A DNA stretch of 64,000 bases from Glandiceps talaboti (taxonomy: Eukaryota; Hemichordata; Enteropneusta; Spengelidae), in NCBI RefSeq assembly GCF_964340395.1, contig NC_135555.1, positions 10,103,931-10,167,930 of the forward strand, written 5' to 3'. The position numbers and the translations under genes were made by a program. Below, piece by piece: positions 1 to 15,400 of the stretch. The notes beneath the pieces were generated by a model that did no database searches, was not told the DNA's origin, and saw only the letters and a program-made list of their open reading frames with translations. The stretch's first letter is position 1; every line of letters starts with the position of its first letter.

Positions 1-1589
1 TATATATATATATATATATATATCACGTTTTAGTAAATTAGAATTGCCTTCTTAAGATGCTGCAGAATTACTGAAAATTAATCATTAATTATGCAAATGA
101 TTTATCAAAAATAAACGATATATAGGACATGTACGCTTTGTTATCAACAATGTCTGTGCCAAGTCACTCCTGCTTTATTTGAATCCATACATTCTTAAGA
201 TGTTACCTATTGACCTAAAATCGGTATTTATGTACACGGTTCATATACTGTACTAAAGACACGTAATTTGAATAATGCGGGCGATACGTAGGGTAGTATA
301 AATTGTATTTTGGGTTACAAAAGGATACTAAACTTTAAGGTGAATGACATCTCCATCACAAATTCATGACGTTGTTCTTTCTCCTCCAAGGCTTGTCCCA
401 AGCCATGTGAATAAAAATGAAAATACGACAGATTCATGAAGAATATGAAGACTATTAAAGATTGCAATTCAACAGCAATCATATTCAAGTCAAATACGTC
501 ATCCTTAGTTTGGCCTGAATTACACGCCACAAACCGAACAAAAAGTGGGAGAGACTGGATACAGCGTTCTCGTCATGGTCTAAATGCCATTGGTTTACCA
601 CTGTTGTTCATTTTATATGTATATGCACCCGATCACAATGACAACAATATGGTAATGATCACAAAATCACGTTCTTTGTATTGTGATTTTAAGAATTGGT
701 GACCCCTATACGGCACATTGGGTATACTGTGCTGCTTCTATTATATCTATACAGGTCGCAGAGAGCGAATTTAAATACCTCGTAGACCGAGTTCGTGTTC
801 GCAGAATTTACATTCGCCAAGACCTTATTTTATCTTTATCATTGGATACCCAATTACGAGGTAAGTCTCATTTTAAACTCTTTGTCATTGGAGAAAACTA
901 GCCCATCATAGTACTACCACGTACAAGAGGTTATTAAAACTTGGAATCACTACAGATTGTTGGTGACTCTGGGTATGTAGGGGTAACCCAAACTGCAACA
1001 CCCAGTTTCGCCAAAGCTTTCAACACCTGTATGGCAACACAGTTAGTTTTCATTCTTCCCCTCAGACCCACACTCACATTTGCGACGACACACATCAAAA
1101 CACGAGACTTACCAGACACATGGACTTTGTTAGATTTGAAGTTTCCCTTATTAAAATGTTGCATAATTACTGAAAAGCATCAATTATGCAAATCAAAATA
1201 AACTATATATAGGACATGTGCGATCAATGTCTGTGCCAAATAATAAGAAATTTGAAACTTGCATTCTCATTAAAATAGGCTGCCTAATTACGAAAGACGA
1301 TTGTTTATGCAAACGAGGCATTAAAATCAAAAGCTACATCAACAATCTTTATAGCACATCCCTGTTTTATTTTAATCCATGCATTCTTAAGATGTTAGTA
1401 AACCTATTTACCTAAAATCGGTATTTATGTAAACGGTTCATATACATTAACTGGAATTTTATAACAAATGTCCTATTCATAACGGCAAAAAAGACACGTG
1501 GTTTGAATAATGCGGACGATACGTAGGGCAGTATAAATTGTATTTTTTGTTACTTATTTTAGTCTGTCTCACAGGTAATCAATCTCACT
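1..1589. repeat. AT-rich region of degenerate tandem repeats upstream of NTF2-like gene 1
   Basis: A TA dinucleotide run fills 1-23. Diverged copies of one block, carrying phrases such as AATTATGCAAAT, TATATAGGACATGT and CAATGTCTGTGCCAA, occur at about 40-210 and 1140-1250, with looser copies at 1850-2370 inside the first intron. A second block of about 130 bp that includes a TATA-like stretch is present at about 185-310 and again at 1385-1552. A possible splice donor (GAG then GTAAGTCT) lies at 861 and could close a 5' untranslated exon. I see no coding exon before 1590. Confidence 0.55.
1531..1540 (+). promoter_or_regulatory. TATA-like element of NTF2-like gene 1 (second copy at 296-305)
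   Basis: GTATAAATTG lies about 50 bases before the start codon, in a block whose other copy sits 1.2 kb upstream and leads into no recognisable coding exon. The distance suits a core promoter, but the start codon is also preceded by an acceptor-like TGTCTCACAG at 1568-1577, so the start could instead belong to a spliced 5' leader. No transcript evidence is available. Confidence 0.35.
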
Positions 1590-2887
1590 ATGGCGGTTTC
1601 TGATTTAAAGGATGTTCTTGCTGAACAATTGCAAAAAGTAATAGATGCCTATAATACTGGAGACTTTCAGTCGGTGTCGGAATTTTACAGCACGGACTGC
1701 ATGCTCCTTCCACCTGGAGAAGAGATGCAGATAGGACGAGATGGTAGGTTACAGGAGAGCAATAGCTTAATTTGTGGATATTAAACCGAAATTGGACCAT
1801 TCTGATTTGCAAGACGATGGCAAACATGGCTGAATTATGAGCTACCGTATATGATATATCCGTTGATTGGTTAATTTCCTTAATTATGCAAATGATTCAT
1901 GCCAGAGAAAAGGTACATGAACAAGCTATACAAGACACATATACTTTGTTATATCAATGTATGTATGAAGTTACATAAAATTTGAATCCTGAATTGTTAA
2001 GAAAGTACCTAATTGCCAAAAAATAATTAATTATATGAAAATGAATGGTGAAAATTAACACTACATCAAAAAGCTAAAAAGGACACATGCACCTTGGTAT
2101 CATCAATATATGACCAATATATGTACCAAATCATATGAAATTTGAAGTTTACTCTCTTAAAAAATGACATGTAGTCTGTTATCAACAAGGTACGCTCCGT
2201 ATGATGATGTAAATTTGAAACCAGTTTTTTTTGAGATATTGCCAATTATCTATGGAAATGATTAAATAAAACTAAAGGCTACAATGTCAAGCTTTATAGA
2301 ATACATGCACTTAGTCATAATCCACTTAATTGCCAAGTTATATCAAATTTTAATCCTACATGCTTATGATATAGCCTATTTGTTTTAGTACAGTCTACTG
2401 CTATTGCAAAAAGTAGTACTGCAACGGTCAGAATGTGGACAGAACCATTTTCATACAGGGCCATCTGGTGACAGCTGAGCTGGTCACTACATCAACATGC
2501 TAATTCATGCTAATTTTAATTTTGATTCTAATCAGGGTCATTACCCAAAAGAATGTGCGAGTCAGCCGTTCCTCCGGAAGCTAAAAAGTAGACCATTTTT
2601 AGTTTAATACATAATTTTTTTTCATCTCCTTAGCACTGGAGAAAGATTGTCAGGATCTAGTTGAAGAGGATAAATCAAGTATAGTGTTCGAGGTGAAAGG
2701 GGTAGATGTCAGTCCAGATGGAGAGTTGGGCTATGTAGTGGCTCGCTTTGCTACGAAGAGTAAAGATGGGTGTCAATTCGCCGTCTTTCATGGTATAACC
2801 GTCTGGAAGAAATATGACGACGCTTACAAATGCTGCACCAATATGTGGCAATTTTTAAATGAAAATCTTTTAGTTGCAGAAAAATAA
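1590..2887 (+). CDS. NTF2-like / DUF4440 (SnoaL-fold) small protein, paralogue 1
   Basis: Two coding exons, 1590-1743 and 2634-2887, join in phase 1 at a GTAGGT donor and a CTCCTTAG acceptor and give 135 residues, the usual size for a one-domain NTF2-like protein. Exon 1 carries the N-terminal helices and the EFYSTDCMLLPPGEE segment, which in DUF4440 proteins forms the mouth of the cone-shaped pocket. Exon 2 has FHGITVWKKYDD and NMWQFLNE, matching the family's C-terminal VWKK-dG-WK-D-W pattern. There is no signal peptide or membrane segment, so a soluble intracellular protein is likely. The family includes ketosteroid-isomerase-like and CaMKII-association-like folds, but the substrate or partner cannot be inferred here. 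A polyadenylation signal AATAAA lies at 2918-2923. A close paralogue follows at 5826. Confidence 0.82.
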
Positions 2888-5825
<2,938 letters not shown>

Positions 5826-6900
5826 ATGGCAGCTTCGATTTCTGAACTAACCGAATTCCTTGTCGGTCAAATACACATATTTAACGATGCCTATAATGCA
5901 GGGGACCTCGATTCGGCGTCAGAATTTTACAGCACGGACTGCATGCTCCTTCCACCTGGAGAAGAGATGCAGATAGGACGAGATGGTAGGTTTTCTCTAC
6001 TTCATCGCGATTGTACGATACCACACTGGCTAAATTTTCATGTTGTATGTGATTAAATGTGGTTATCTGAAGGAAAACATGGAAACATTTTGATGTGCAA
6101 GACAATTCATCCATAACAATGACGTAGATAAAATACACAATTAATATGTATAAATCATGCAGCTTTTGGATGACTCCAAGTCTGGAATTCTAACATCTGT
6201 AACCATGCCCATAAAACTACACATATCTTCTCTGAGTTAAGTCTCCAGCACGATTACATTTTAGGGCCACGACAATTATTGCTAATAGTATGTTTCTCAT
6301 CGTAACACCTTACATTGTTACAATAAACACAGACACTTGTCTGTGCAGTAATAGATTAATGACTTTTTAGTGGCTCTTTTAAAAACAAAAATGTTAGTGT
6401 GCTTGATATCTACATGTGTTGCGTTCAATTCAAAATCGCACTTTTAAAAGTTTGAATGCCTTTACAGACATGCGGATGTGGTGTGCCAGTAGTGCCTTTT
6501 GTCCCAGTAATGAGAAACATGGAAAATAAAAAAAGAAACACCAGTATTCAGGATTCATTGTTTTTATGAACATAACAATATAGAAACAAATATCAAATAA
6601 AATGAACCCCTTTTAAAGTTAAATTCGTACTGTTTCATCTTCCCAGCACTGAAGAAAGTTTGCAAAGATCTAATTGAAGCGGATAAAGCAACCCTGGTGT
6701 TTGAACTAAAGGGAGCAGATGTTAGTCCAAATGGAGAGTTGTGTTATGTAGTTGGTCGCTTTCAAATGAAGAAAAGAGACGGGTCAGCGGCCGGTGTTTT
6801 TCATGGTATAACCGTCTGGAAGAAATATGATGGTGTCTACAAAATTTGCACTAATATGTGGCAATTTTTAAATGAAAGTCATTTACTTACAGAAACATAA
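5826..6900 (+). CDS. NTF2-like / DUF4440 (SnoaL-fold) small protein, paralogue 2
   Basis: Coding exons 5826-5985 and 6647-6900 join in phase 1, at the same site as in the first paralogue, and encode 137 residues. The ATG is in GGCCATGG context, 15 bases after a CTCTCGCAG acceptor, so a 5' leader intron is likely. The protein has the same EFYSTDCMLLPPGEE segment and the same closing VWKKYDG and NMWQFLNES motifs. The N-terminal 30 residues and the middle of exon 2 differ clearly from paralogue 1. Nucleotides 5922-5992 are identical to 1680-1750, including third codon positions and the first bases of the intron. AATAAA lies at 6999-7004. The function is unknown beyond the fold. Retention of both open frames suggests both copies are functional. 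Confidence 0.82.
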
Positions 6901-8321
6901 TGATATTAAGAACGTAGTATGTTCCTAGGAAATACGATTCTATATCATTTTGCTGTTACTTTGACTTTGTTCAGGCAAACTAAAAGTCCCTATTATTAAA
7001 TAAAAACAAGAAAAAAAATCAAGGGCACTATTATACATTATTATAAAATAGAGATCAAAATAATACCAAAATAATTTCAGATTTGAACAGAAATGGGAAA
7101 ACGATGAATTCTTGACCTTGAAAACAATAAAAGTTTTCGTTTCATTTGTTGCATTGTTTTTTTTCTTTATTTTAAAAATAGTTCACGATTTTATGACTGC
7201 TACTAGTACTGTTAATTAACTAATGACGATGGTATTGACTAAGGCAAGGTTATTAGTATTACTTTAGTTTACAGTCTTTGAGCAAGTAGCATATATTTAG
7301 ACCCAAACAGGCAAAGCCTTGGGAGGGTTTATTTTACATTAATTACGTCCGTCCATTTCCAATGCTATCTCTTAAATCACAGACCCTACCGTTCGTGTAG
7401 GGTCTTTGCTTAAATGGATGAGCTGATTTCACTCAAACCTGGCACAAATGTCAAATACTATAATCCACATATACACGATGCTTTGATTCTCGGAATTCTT
7501 CGGGATACTGGCTCATTTACAGAAAGAAACCCAATAGACAGAAACGTTATTTGAGTCTACATCTACCACCATGATGGGTTTTCTAATGAGACCCTAACTT
7601 TGACCCTGACTTTTTAGTTCAAGGTCAAAGGAACCAAATGTTCAGACTGTGTATGAACACCTGTGACAAGCACTAGCGGATTTCAATCAAACCACATCAC
7701 TTTATTTTCAGACCTCAGGGATAATGGCAGAATGTGCCAATATTCACATTTTGCCCACTAACTCTGGACACCCAGACTTCATAGATACACTATCAAGGCA
7801 TGATTACACATGATTACACCACAGACAAGGAAAACACTGTCTGTGTGTCCTATTAAGGAGAGGTTGTGCAATGCAGGATTGTAGGAAATGAATTTCATGT
7901 GCCTCCTAAACACTGGGAAGTACATTTACGGTAAACTCTATCAACCTCATTTTAATCCCATTCAATCCACTCATCCCTTTACACATGTACATCCCAACCC
8001 CATTTCTTCAGAATCTATCTGGTAGTATTTGAACACAAGACTTACTTTCCTTTTTTTATGCCAAATCCTTTTTTTAAAATATAAGTTGCATGTCAACGAC
8101 ATGTATGAAGTCACACCTGTATCTAAAAATCTCTGGAAATATCAACAAACCACTTTGCCAAATGTTTTTTTTTTTCTTTTAAGGGTTTTGACCAAAAGCC
8201 ACATTTGTAGACCAAATTTTCATAAGCATGGCATTATTATAACTTGAAAAACATGTTCATCCTTGGAAAATCAGATGGCAGTTTGGACATTTTGAGTCAC
8301 TTGTTTGATCTAATTTGCATA

Positions 8322-8322
<1 letters not shown>

Positions 8323-8382
<60 letters not shown>
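8323..8382. repeat. CA dinucleotide microsatellite
   Basis: Thirty uninterrupted CA units. Confidence 0.99.
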
Positions 8383-8383
<1 letters not shown>

Positions 8384-10234
8384 TCTACCATGTCTATAGC
8401 AGAACAGAACTGAATAGTTTAGTTGTACTAAAAAACTGAATCATAATAACTGCTACCTGAATGTATTTCCTTGTTTTAATACAAAAGAACCTATTGGTTT
8501 CATTAGTATTAAATAGCTGGATCTTTCACCCCCATTCCCATCTCACCCCTCATGACCATTTATAACATCTATCAACTTGTCCAAACTGCCACTAGTCACC
8601 TTCATAACATTCAGACATTGACAGATGATAAAATACAACTCGGTAATCAGTGTTTCAGTTTACTAAGCTAGATGCAAACTAAAACTACTGTTGATTAATG
8701 TGGTAGATTACACAAGTGGGTGATAGCTCATCTGTTGTGCAATCTAATCACCATGTGATCAAGATAGTGTAAACATTGGAAGTCCCCAAACAGTACACTA
8801 CAAGTTTATCGCACTTTCAGAAAGCCTTCCAACTGAGACTATAATTAAACCATCATATATTCAATATCTTTATCAGCGTTGTATCAACATGTTGCAACAA
8901 TAGTTTTAGATTGTGTTTATCTTAGTAAACCGAGGCCTTGATTACCAGAGTAATAAATAAAATAAACCCACTGGTTGCTGAGAAAAATCTATATTTCATC
9001 ATTTCATAATAATATGAAATCAAAATGTACATAATTTGCACCAAAAACAAAAGTATTCATATTCACATCATGACATCGTTAAAATTAAAACAACGAAAAG
9101 AAATTACATTTCTTTCCTAACACAAGCTATGGTGACACAGACAGCATTACAGAAGAGAACTAAACTCAACAAAAAGCAAATATAAATGTGTACTAACAGA
9201 AACTGTGAGCTAAATTTGGGTAAAAACATACATGCACTACCTAAAATATAAGAAAATGCCAACTGTGCTGCAAGGCATATCTCTGTGGGTGCCAAAAAAA
9301 AGGCATTTCAACTTTTGACAGTTGGAGATTGCCAATATTCTAAATGTTTTAGTGACGTTATTACAGGTACTATAGGACATTTGTATGAACATTTCCATAC
9401 TACAAATTTGCAAAAACTTGCATCTATAAAATTCAAAGTACAAAGTGCAAAAGTATGCTAAAGAGGACTTCAACATATTCTAAGTTTTTTCAAATAATCT
9501 AGTACAACATGTCATATGGCAATTTTAATGCTTATTCGTTACTTCATCGTGGATATTGCATTGTCAGAATAAAATTCAATAGTATACCTGATTATTTTTT
9601 TCCACTTGGGAGGGGAACAAATGTTACTGAAAATATTTCACTCTACTTTGACACAATATCATAAATTTTAATTTATTGTTTTCTTTTTGTAAATTTGGTA
9701 CTTTTAGAGTTGGTGCAGCATACGTGAGGGAAAAGCAGACTAACTTCTGAATTTGCTCATAGTTAAAAAACATGAAAACAATTACACGCCTTCTTGAAAA
9801 AAAGGTGAAATTATGCAAGATACAGGACATATTTGTCTCAAATGCAATCATATGCTGCAAAGCTTCACGAAGAAACTTAGAATGTCCATTTTTTTTCTTA
9901 AATGAGCTGTCCATATGCATTTGTGTGTCTCTCACCATGTTCTCAGGCACAAGCTTGCTTTTAAAGACCTCTTTACCTTCAGCATCAGTTGCCAAAATCA
10001 AGTAGTTTCTTGCACATTGCAGAAACTTTTTGCCATTAAATGTGGCAATTTTGTACAACAAATTTGTGAACAGGTAATAAAGAACATGGGAAATAAATGC
10101 ATACATTACTGTTTTATGCTCACATCACTTTTTACTGAATGGCGGCCATATTTGATGAAAAAATCCACGACAAGTCCCAAGGACATTGAACTGGGACGAG
10201 TTATAGCTTCGAGAATACCACCTGTTCCAGGTTA

Positions 10235-10553
10235 GCGTTCACTGGCTCTGTTTGATACAACCGTGCAGAAACCAATAAGAAACTGCACATTCTACACTTT
10301 AAGACAGCAAGATCGTAATTTCTTGCCACACTTTGTTTAAATGAAATAAAATATTCAACGTATTGCAAAGAGACACAGACATGCAGGCGCCAATATTTTG
10401 ATGTCTGTCTGTATGGTGACACGTTGGTTCATTTTCTTTAATAGACAAAAGGTCGCAAAAACTGTGGTCGTTCAATCTTGTTGTCTTAAAGTGTAGCATG
10501 TATAGAATCTTATTTGTTTCTGCGTGGTTGTATCAAACAGAGCCAGTGAACGC
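10235..10553. mobile_element. MITE with long inverted repeats and TA target duplication
   Basis: The ends GCGTTCACTGGCTCTGTTTG and its complement continue as inverted repeats for about 85 bp (to about 10318 on the left), with a few mismatches. TA flanks both ends (10233-10234 and 10554-10555), as expected of Tc1/mariner-type non-autonomous elements. The middle has no transposase. Family assignment rests only on the TA duplication. Confidence 0.75.
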
Positions 10554-11954
10554 TACCATGAAACAAACAGTACAAATTTTTCTAATGGCAAAAAAAGCAA
10601 GATATTATGTTTGTAGCACATTAGTGTTCACCTGCTGTTGGTTACAAGTTGAATTCACAAGGAAGGACATTGATTCTCTCTTTTTTACCACTGAGGGCAC
10701 TGTAACATCGTTTGTAACCCTGTATTTTTTTAAATAAAAAGTTAAGTAATATTGAGAGAATTAAAAAAAATTCAAGCACAAGCAAATGCTGTATCAGGCA
10801 CATGGACTGACCACTTCAATAAAAATACATTTGCTATGCACAAAATCCAAACAGTTCTCTTGAAATGTTCTACCTTGTGGTGAAAGATGATCTGTACTGT
10901 TTGAAACTAGCAATAGTGAAAAAGATGTCATCTCTGACATGAAAACAGGGTCTAGCATTTTTTTACACTTGTATTCAAAAGTTGTTTTTCTTTCTAAAAT
11001 ACCTGTACTACTGTAATAACCATGAAATATTGTTGTCTTCCCTGTAGAGTGATGCGTAACAGCAATATAAATGACTGGTATACAAACTAAGACATCGTGA
11101 CTTGATGTTGAGGCCTTTTATATAGTCAGTTACTGAAACTACACATAGTAGAACTACAGTCCCTACCTACTTTATCACTTCTAGCATTTACCAATATTTC
11201 CTTTGTTCAAACAAGAGTGGGATAAGGGGCCTTGTCACTACGAGTCAAGGCCAAGAAGTGACAAAACGTCATGGTCACGGGTAATATCCAACTGAATGAA
11301 GCAAATATTGAAGATTTATATCACTATACTAGAGCTAGCTAGATTAGTCATCTTTCTACCAAAGGGATATTCGTTTGTTCATAAAAAAGCTACAAGTTTG
11401 GAAAAAACAGGAGTAAAGGGAATGCTATTTCAGGAAGTAAAGTTATTTTCATAAACTTTGGATTCTGGAGTGATTTCATGATTTCACACTGCACAAATTT
11501 CAACCGACTGCCAAAAAAAACTAAATTGACACTCCTTTACATATGAACATTACATATTCACGACTCCTAAGTGCTCATTTCCTTCAGACAAGGTAATGAA
11601 TATTCATTGTTCATCTAATCAACATTCATGTATGTACCACTGAAAGAACAATAGAGGTGAATAAATTTAGTGTTTCTTGGCAACAGAGTGAAATCTATGT
11701 GATGTGAAAGCATGAAATGACCTTCCACAACCCCAAGTTTATTAAAATACCTTTATTTCTGGGTTTACTTCTCTTAAGAAAAGAAGTGCAATTCTCAATG
11801 TTTGGACTCACATTTTGAGCATCACAGAACCAATGACATTAATGTGTAGTGAACGTCTATGGTATAAATTCTGCATTTTCTGTTCAAATGTACACATATT
11901 GGCTTGGTTGAGGTATAGTCATAGTCTGTGTAGCACTGGAAATAGGCCTATCTT

Positions 11955-12090
11955 GAAACAAACACTGGAGACAGGCATATCTTGATCCACAGAACTGGAG
12001 ACAAGCTTATGTTGATCCATAGCATTGGAGACATACATATAAGGATCCATCGCAATGGAGACAGGCATATTTGGACCCATACTGCATCTG
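11955..12090. repeat. 30-bp tandem repeat
   Basis: About 4.5 diverged copies of a unit built on GGAGACAGGCATAT and TTGATCCAYAGMA, in the 3' flank of RPRD1. Confidence 0.7.
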
Positions 12091-12475
12091 GTATTGGGAA
12101 ATCCATAAGCTCCATATTACTTCTATTTGCAGCTACCCACAATGCATGTTCTGTTGTCTCATTTGTTCAAGGCGTTGATCTGCATTGCACAGCTCAGGTT
12201 ACTAGGCACACATAATCAAACCATCAAACTTGTACTTGTAGCCATATAAGATGTGTATATACCTCTTACTTGCAGAGTATACTGTGGTGGAATATTTAGT
12301 CATTATTGCAATGTCTGTCACTTGGGAAGGCACCACTCCAGGTCTAGCAAACAAGTCTCTATGACAACTCTTTAAACCTATTTCCTACATAAATGGATTG
12401 GCCATACTATATGAAGCAAAGTGGACCATTCCAAACGATGGGAAATTTAGGGGTGGGAAACTTGCACATCAGCTA

Positions 12476-15400
12476 TTATTGGAAGAGATCACCAGCTGAT
12501 GGTAAGGGTGCAAGGCCACCGGTAACATCAGGTAATAGAGTCAGATCGGGTAGATTTTGTAGATGTGATTTGAGTTCTTTCCTGACTTGGGTCACTTTTG
12601 CAAGTTTTTGTCTATATTCCTGAAAGAACAATAAGATAACAACAGACACATTACACTGTGTCAGTGAGTTTCATTTACCGTACATGTAGTGGTCGATTAC
12701 TTACTTGGGGGGGGGGGGGGGGAGTGGTTAGAAAATGAAGATATCATCTATACTTTCATACACACAGAGCAATACAAACAATACATTGAAAGAAAGACAG
12801 TGGTAAGGCAAAAAAAAATTGTTTCAGATCAGCGTGCACATCACTTAAATAACAAACAAACAAACAAATTGCAAGAGGCAAGAATACCTTTTTAAAAATA
12901 ACATAACATAATATTATATGCATGTTCCTGTATCTGAAATGGTCTTAGAATACTGTGAAGAAAGTTATCAAAACCAGACTTGTGACTTCTGTACAACTAT
13001 TTATGGTGTATGTTTACTGCTCCTGTGATGGAGTGCAGTGGTTTGAAGTGTTGGACCAAATGAACTAAGAAACAGAAGAATTGACTGAAACTGAGCTAGT
13101 GTGGGACATGGCGAACTGAGATACAGATCAAGAATATATCATATGCCAGTGATCAGAAAAACAAAAGATTGCATAGTTTGGCCACTAGGAGTGCTGTTGG
13201 GAAGCGGCTTTTGGACCAGAAGTTGGGGCCATGATAGTCGAGTACTAAGCCTCCTTTGAAAGAATCATAATTTTGCAGTTTTTCATGACGAAAGTTGGAT
13301 GCATTCTCAAACAGTCAAAACATTCTACTAACTTTATTTCCACTGAATTTTTCATAACTCAAGAAGTTGTTTTTGCTACATTCTGTTGGCTTCTTCATGC
13401 ACTGCATTTTGATTTCAGCCTCCACTCTCTCTCATGCCCATTTGGGACATGAGCCATAAAATAAATTGTTCGGTGGGTGGGTAACCGGAACATGACAGAG
13501 ATTGAGTTAGTGTTGGACTAGATGAACTAACAAACATAAATCATACATACTTCAAGTTTTGCTTCTGATGCTGCTAATTTTTCTTTTTGTGCCGCAACAA
13601 AATCTGCAAGCATTCTTGATATGTGTTTCCTATCTTCTAATTCAGCTGCCAGTCTACCATTGTAATCAGCTAACAGTATACAAGCTTCATCCACCATACG
13701 GGATAGCCTTTCAGCTGATTCCTTGTCTGGAATACAAACAATACAATGTTTTGAAAGACCAATATTTGAATCCCATGGTTTTGGATTACACTGTGGAGCC
13801 AGCTTATTATATGTCTGGAATTCAATCTTTTACAAAAAAAAATGTAAATCTTCTACAACTGTCACTTGTGAAAGTGCAGCAGAAAACATCACAAACATGA
13901 GTACCCACACTGGGACTCGCATGTCAAGCAGTTTTGTTTTATTACAGCATATTTTTCCAAAATAACAAATTTCATGAAAGTATAACTATGCCTTCACACC
14001 ATGTTGTATACATCATAAAACGTTCCTCACTCATTGCATGCTGATATACAACTGTTGACATTAGGCCATGGACAAACAGAATCTATTACAAACATCATGG
14101 CAAGTAAACAACTAAATTGGATTAATAACACTTGGCACAGCATGTTGGAAATATAAAGACTTGTCCCACATTCCATAATTTGATAAGAACAGTTTTATGG
14201 CCACTTTACATGTAATAGTTCAGGTTCACAAACAAATCAGTTCCTCTGGCATTTCATGCACACATAAAGAGGCCACAAAACTGTTCTTATCAAACCAAGA
14301 AATGTAATGCAAGCTTCTGCTGTTCAAACCTCCTGTGGCATGTGTTATTAATCCATTTATTTCTTTACTTTCCTTGTTTGTAACAGGTTCCTTTTGTTAA
14401 CGGTCTGATGTCGACAGTTGCACAATATTTTTGGTATTGCACAACAGCACAAATACCAACAGTATGTGCACGTACCAAATATAATTACTGGTGTATATGT
14501 ATATGTCATAATATATATGAAGTATATATATATGTGTAAAGATATGTGCCTATTTGAAATTTCATCTGACTTACTTGTTATTTTATCTAAAAGTGACACA
14601 TCTTGAACTTCTTGTGGTAAACTAGCTATTTTTTCTCGAACAGCTGCGTCGCTTGATGCAGACTGTTCTAATTCTCGTAGTGCTTTTACAAGTTCTTCAG
14701 GCTGGTAAGATAAAAACAACCAAAATTAGTGTATGATCTGTTACAATCAAAGTGTGTGCATACTTGTAATTCACATGATCAAAGTGTGTGCATACTTGTA
14801 ATTCACAATCAAAGTGTGTGCATACTTGTAATTCACAATCAAAGTGTGTGCATACTTGTAATTCACATGATCAAAGTGTGTGCATACTTGTAATTCACAA
14901 TCAAAGTGTGTGCATACTTGTAATTCACATGATCAAAGTGTGTGCATACTTGTAATTCACGATCAAAGTGTGTGTATACTTGTAATTCACATGATAAGTG
15001 TTGCATACTTGTAATTCACGATCAAAGTGTTAAATCAATTAAATACAATGTGCATGTATAACATATGCTTTGATGTACTGTTAATTCTACTTCACCAATC
15101 ATTCATGACTTTATATTTGTCACTTCTTTACCTGTTTCAAGTAAAAATTGTTTAAAACATTTGTTTCCTATACCACAATAACAACTACAAACAAACACAT
15201 CAGTAAACAAAAAAAAAGAGCAAAAGAAGGAAAGATTTTCATTTCATATAACTAGATTATTCTTACATCTGGTGGTTCCCTTGGTGTCTGTGAATCTTCA
15301 TCATTGTCGTCATCTTCAAACTCAATTGGAATTTCAATTTTTTTCTTCTTTGGTGTATGTATAACCGGTGCTGAAATGAATCAAATACAGGTTTGCTTTA

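Larger units (their letters stand above)
6901..12475. other. Intergenic region 3' of NTF2-like gene 2 and 3' of RPRD1
   Basis: No supported coding exon. Contents: the downstream duplication arm at 7260-7500 with a small hairpin (AGACCCTAC and GTAGGGTCT) inserted at about 7382-7412; a CA microsatellite at 8323-8382; a TA-flanked MITE at 10235-10553; part of a dispersed repeat at about 11190-11300; and a 30-bp tandem repeat at 11955-12090. The part nearest 12475 should be RPRD1 3' untranslated sequence. Confidence 0.5.

Noticed and set aside
934-1201. Overlapping 76- and 86-codon frames upstream of NTF2-like gene 1
   Set aside because: Overlapping frames on both strands without recognisable motif or matching copy upstream of paralogue 2.
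9624-10106. 160-codon minus-strand frame
   Set aside because: No family recognised, low-complexity ends, no convincing splice partners; may be RPRD1 3' untranslated sequence.
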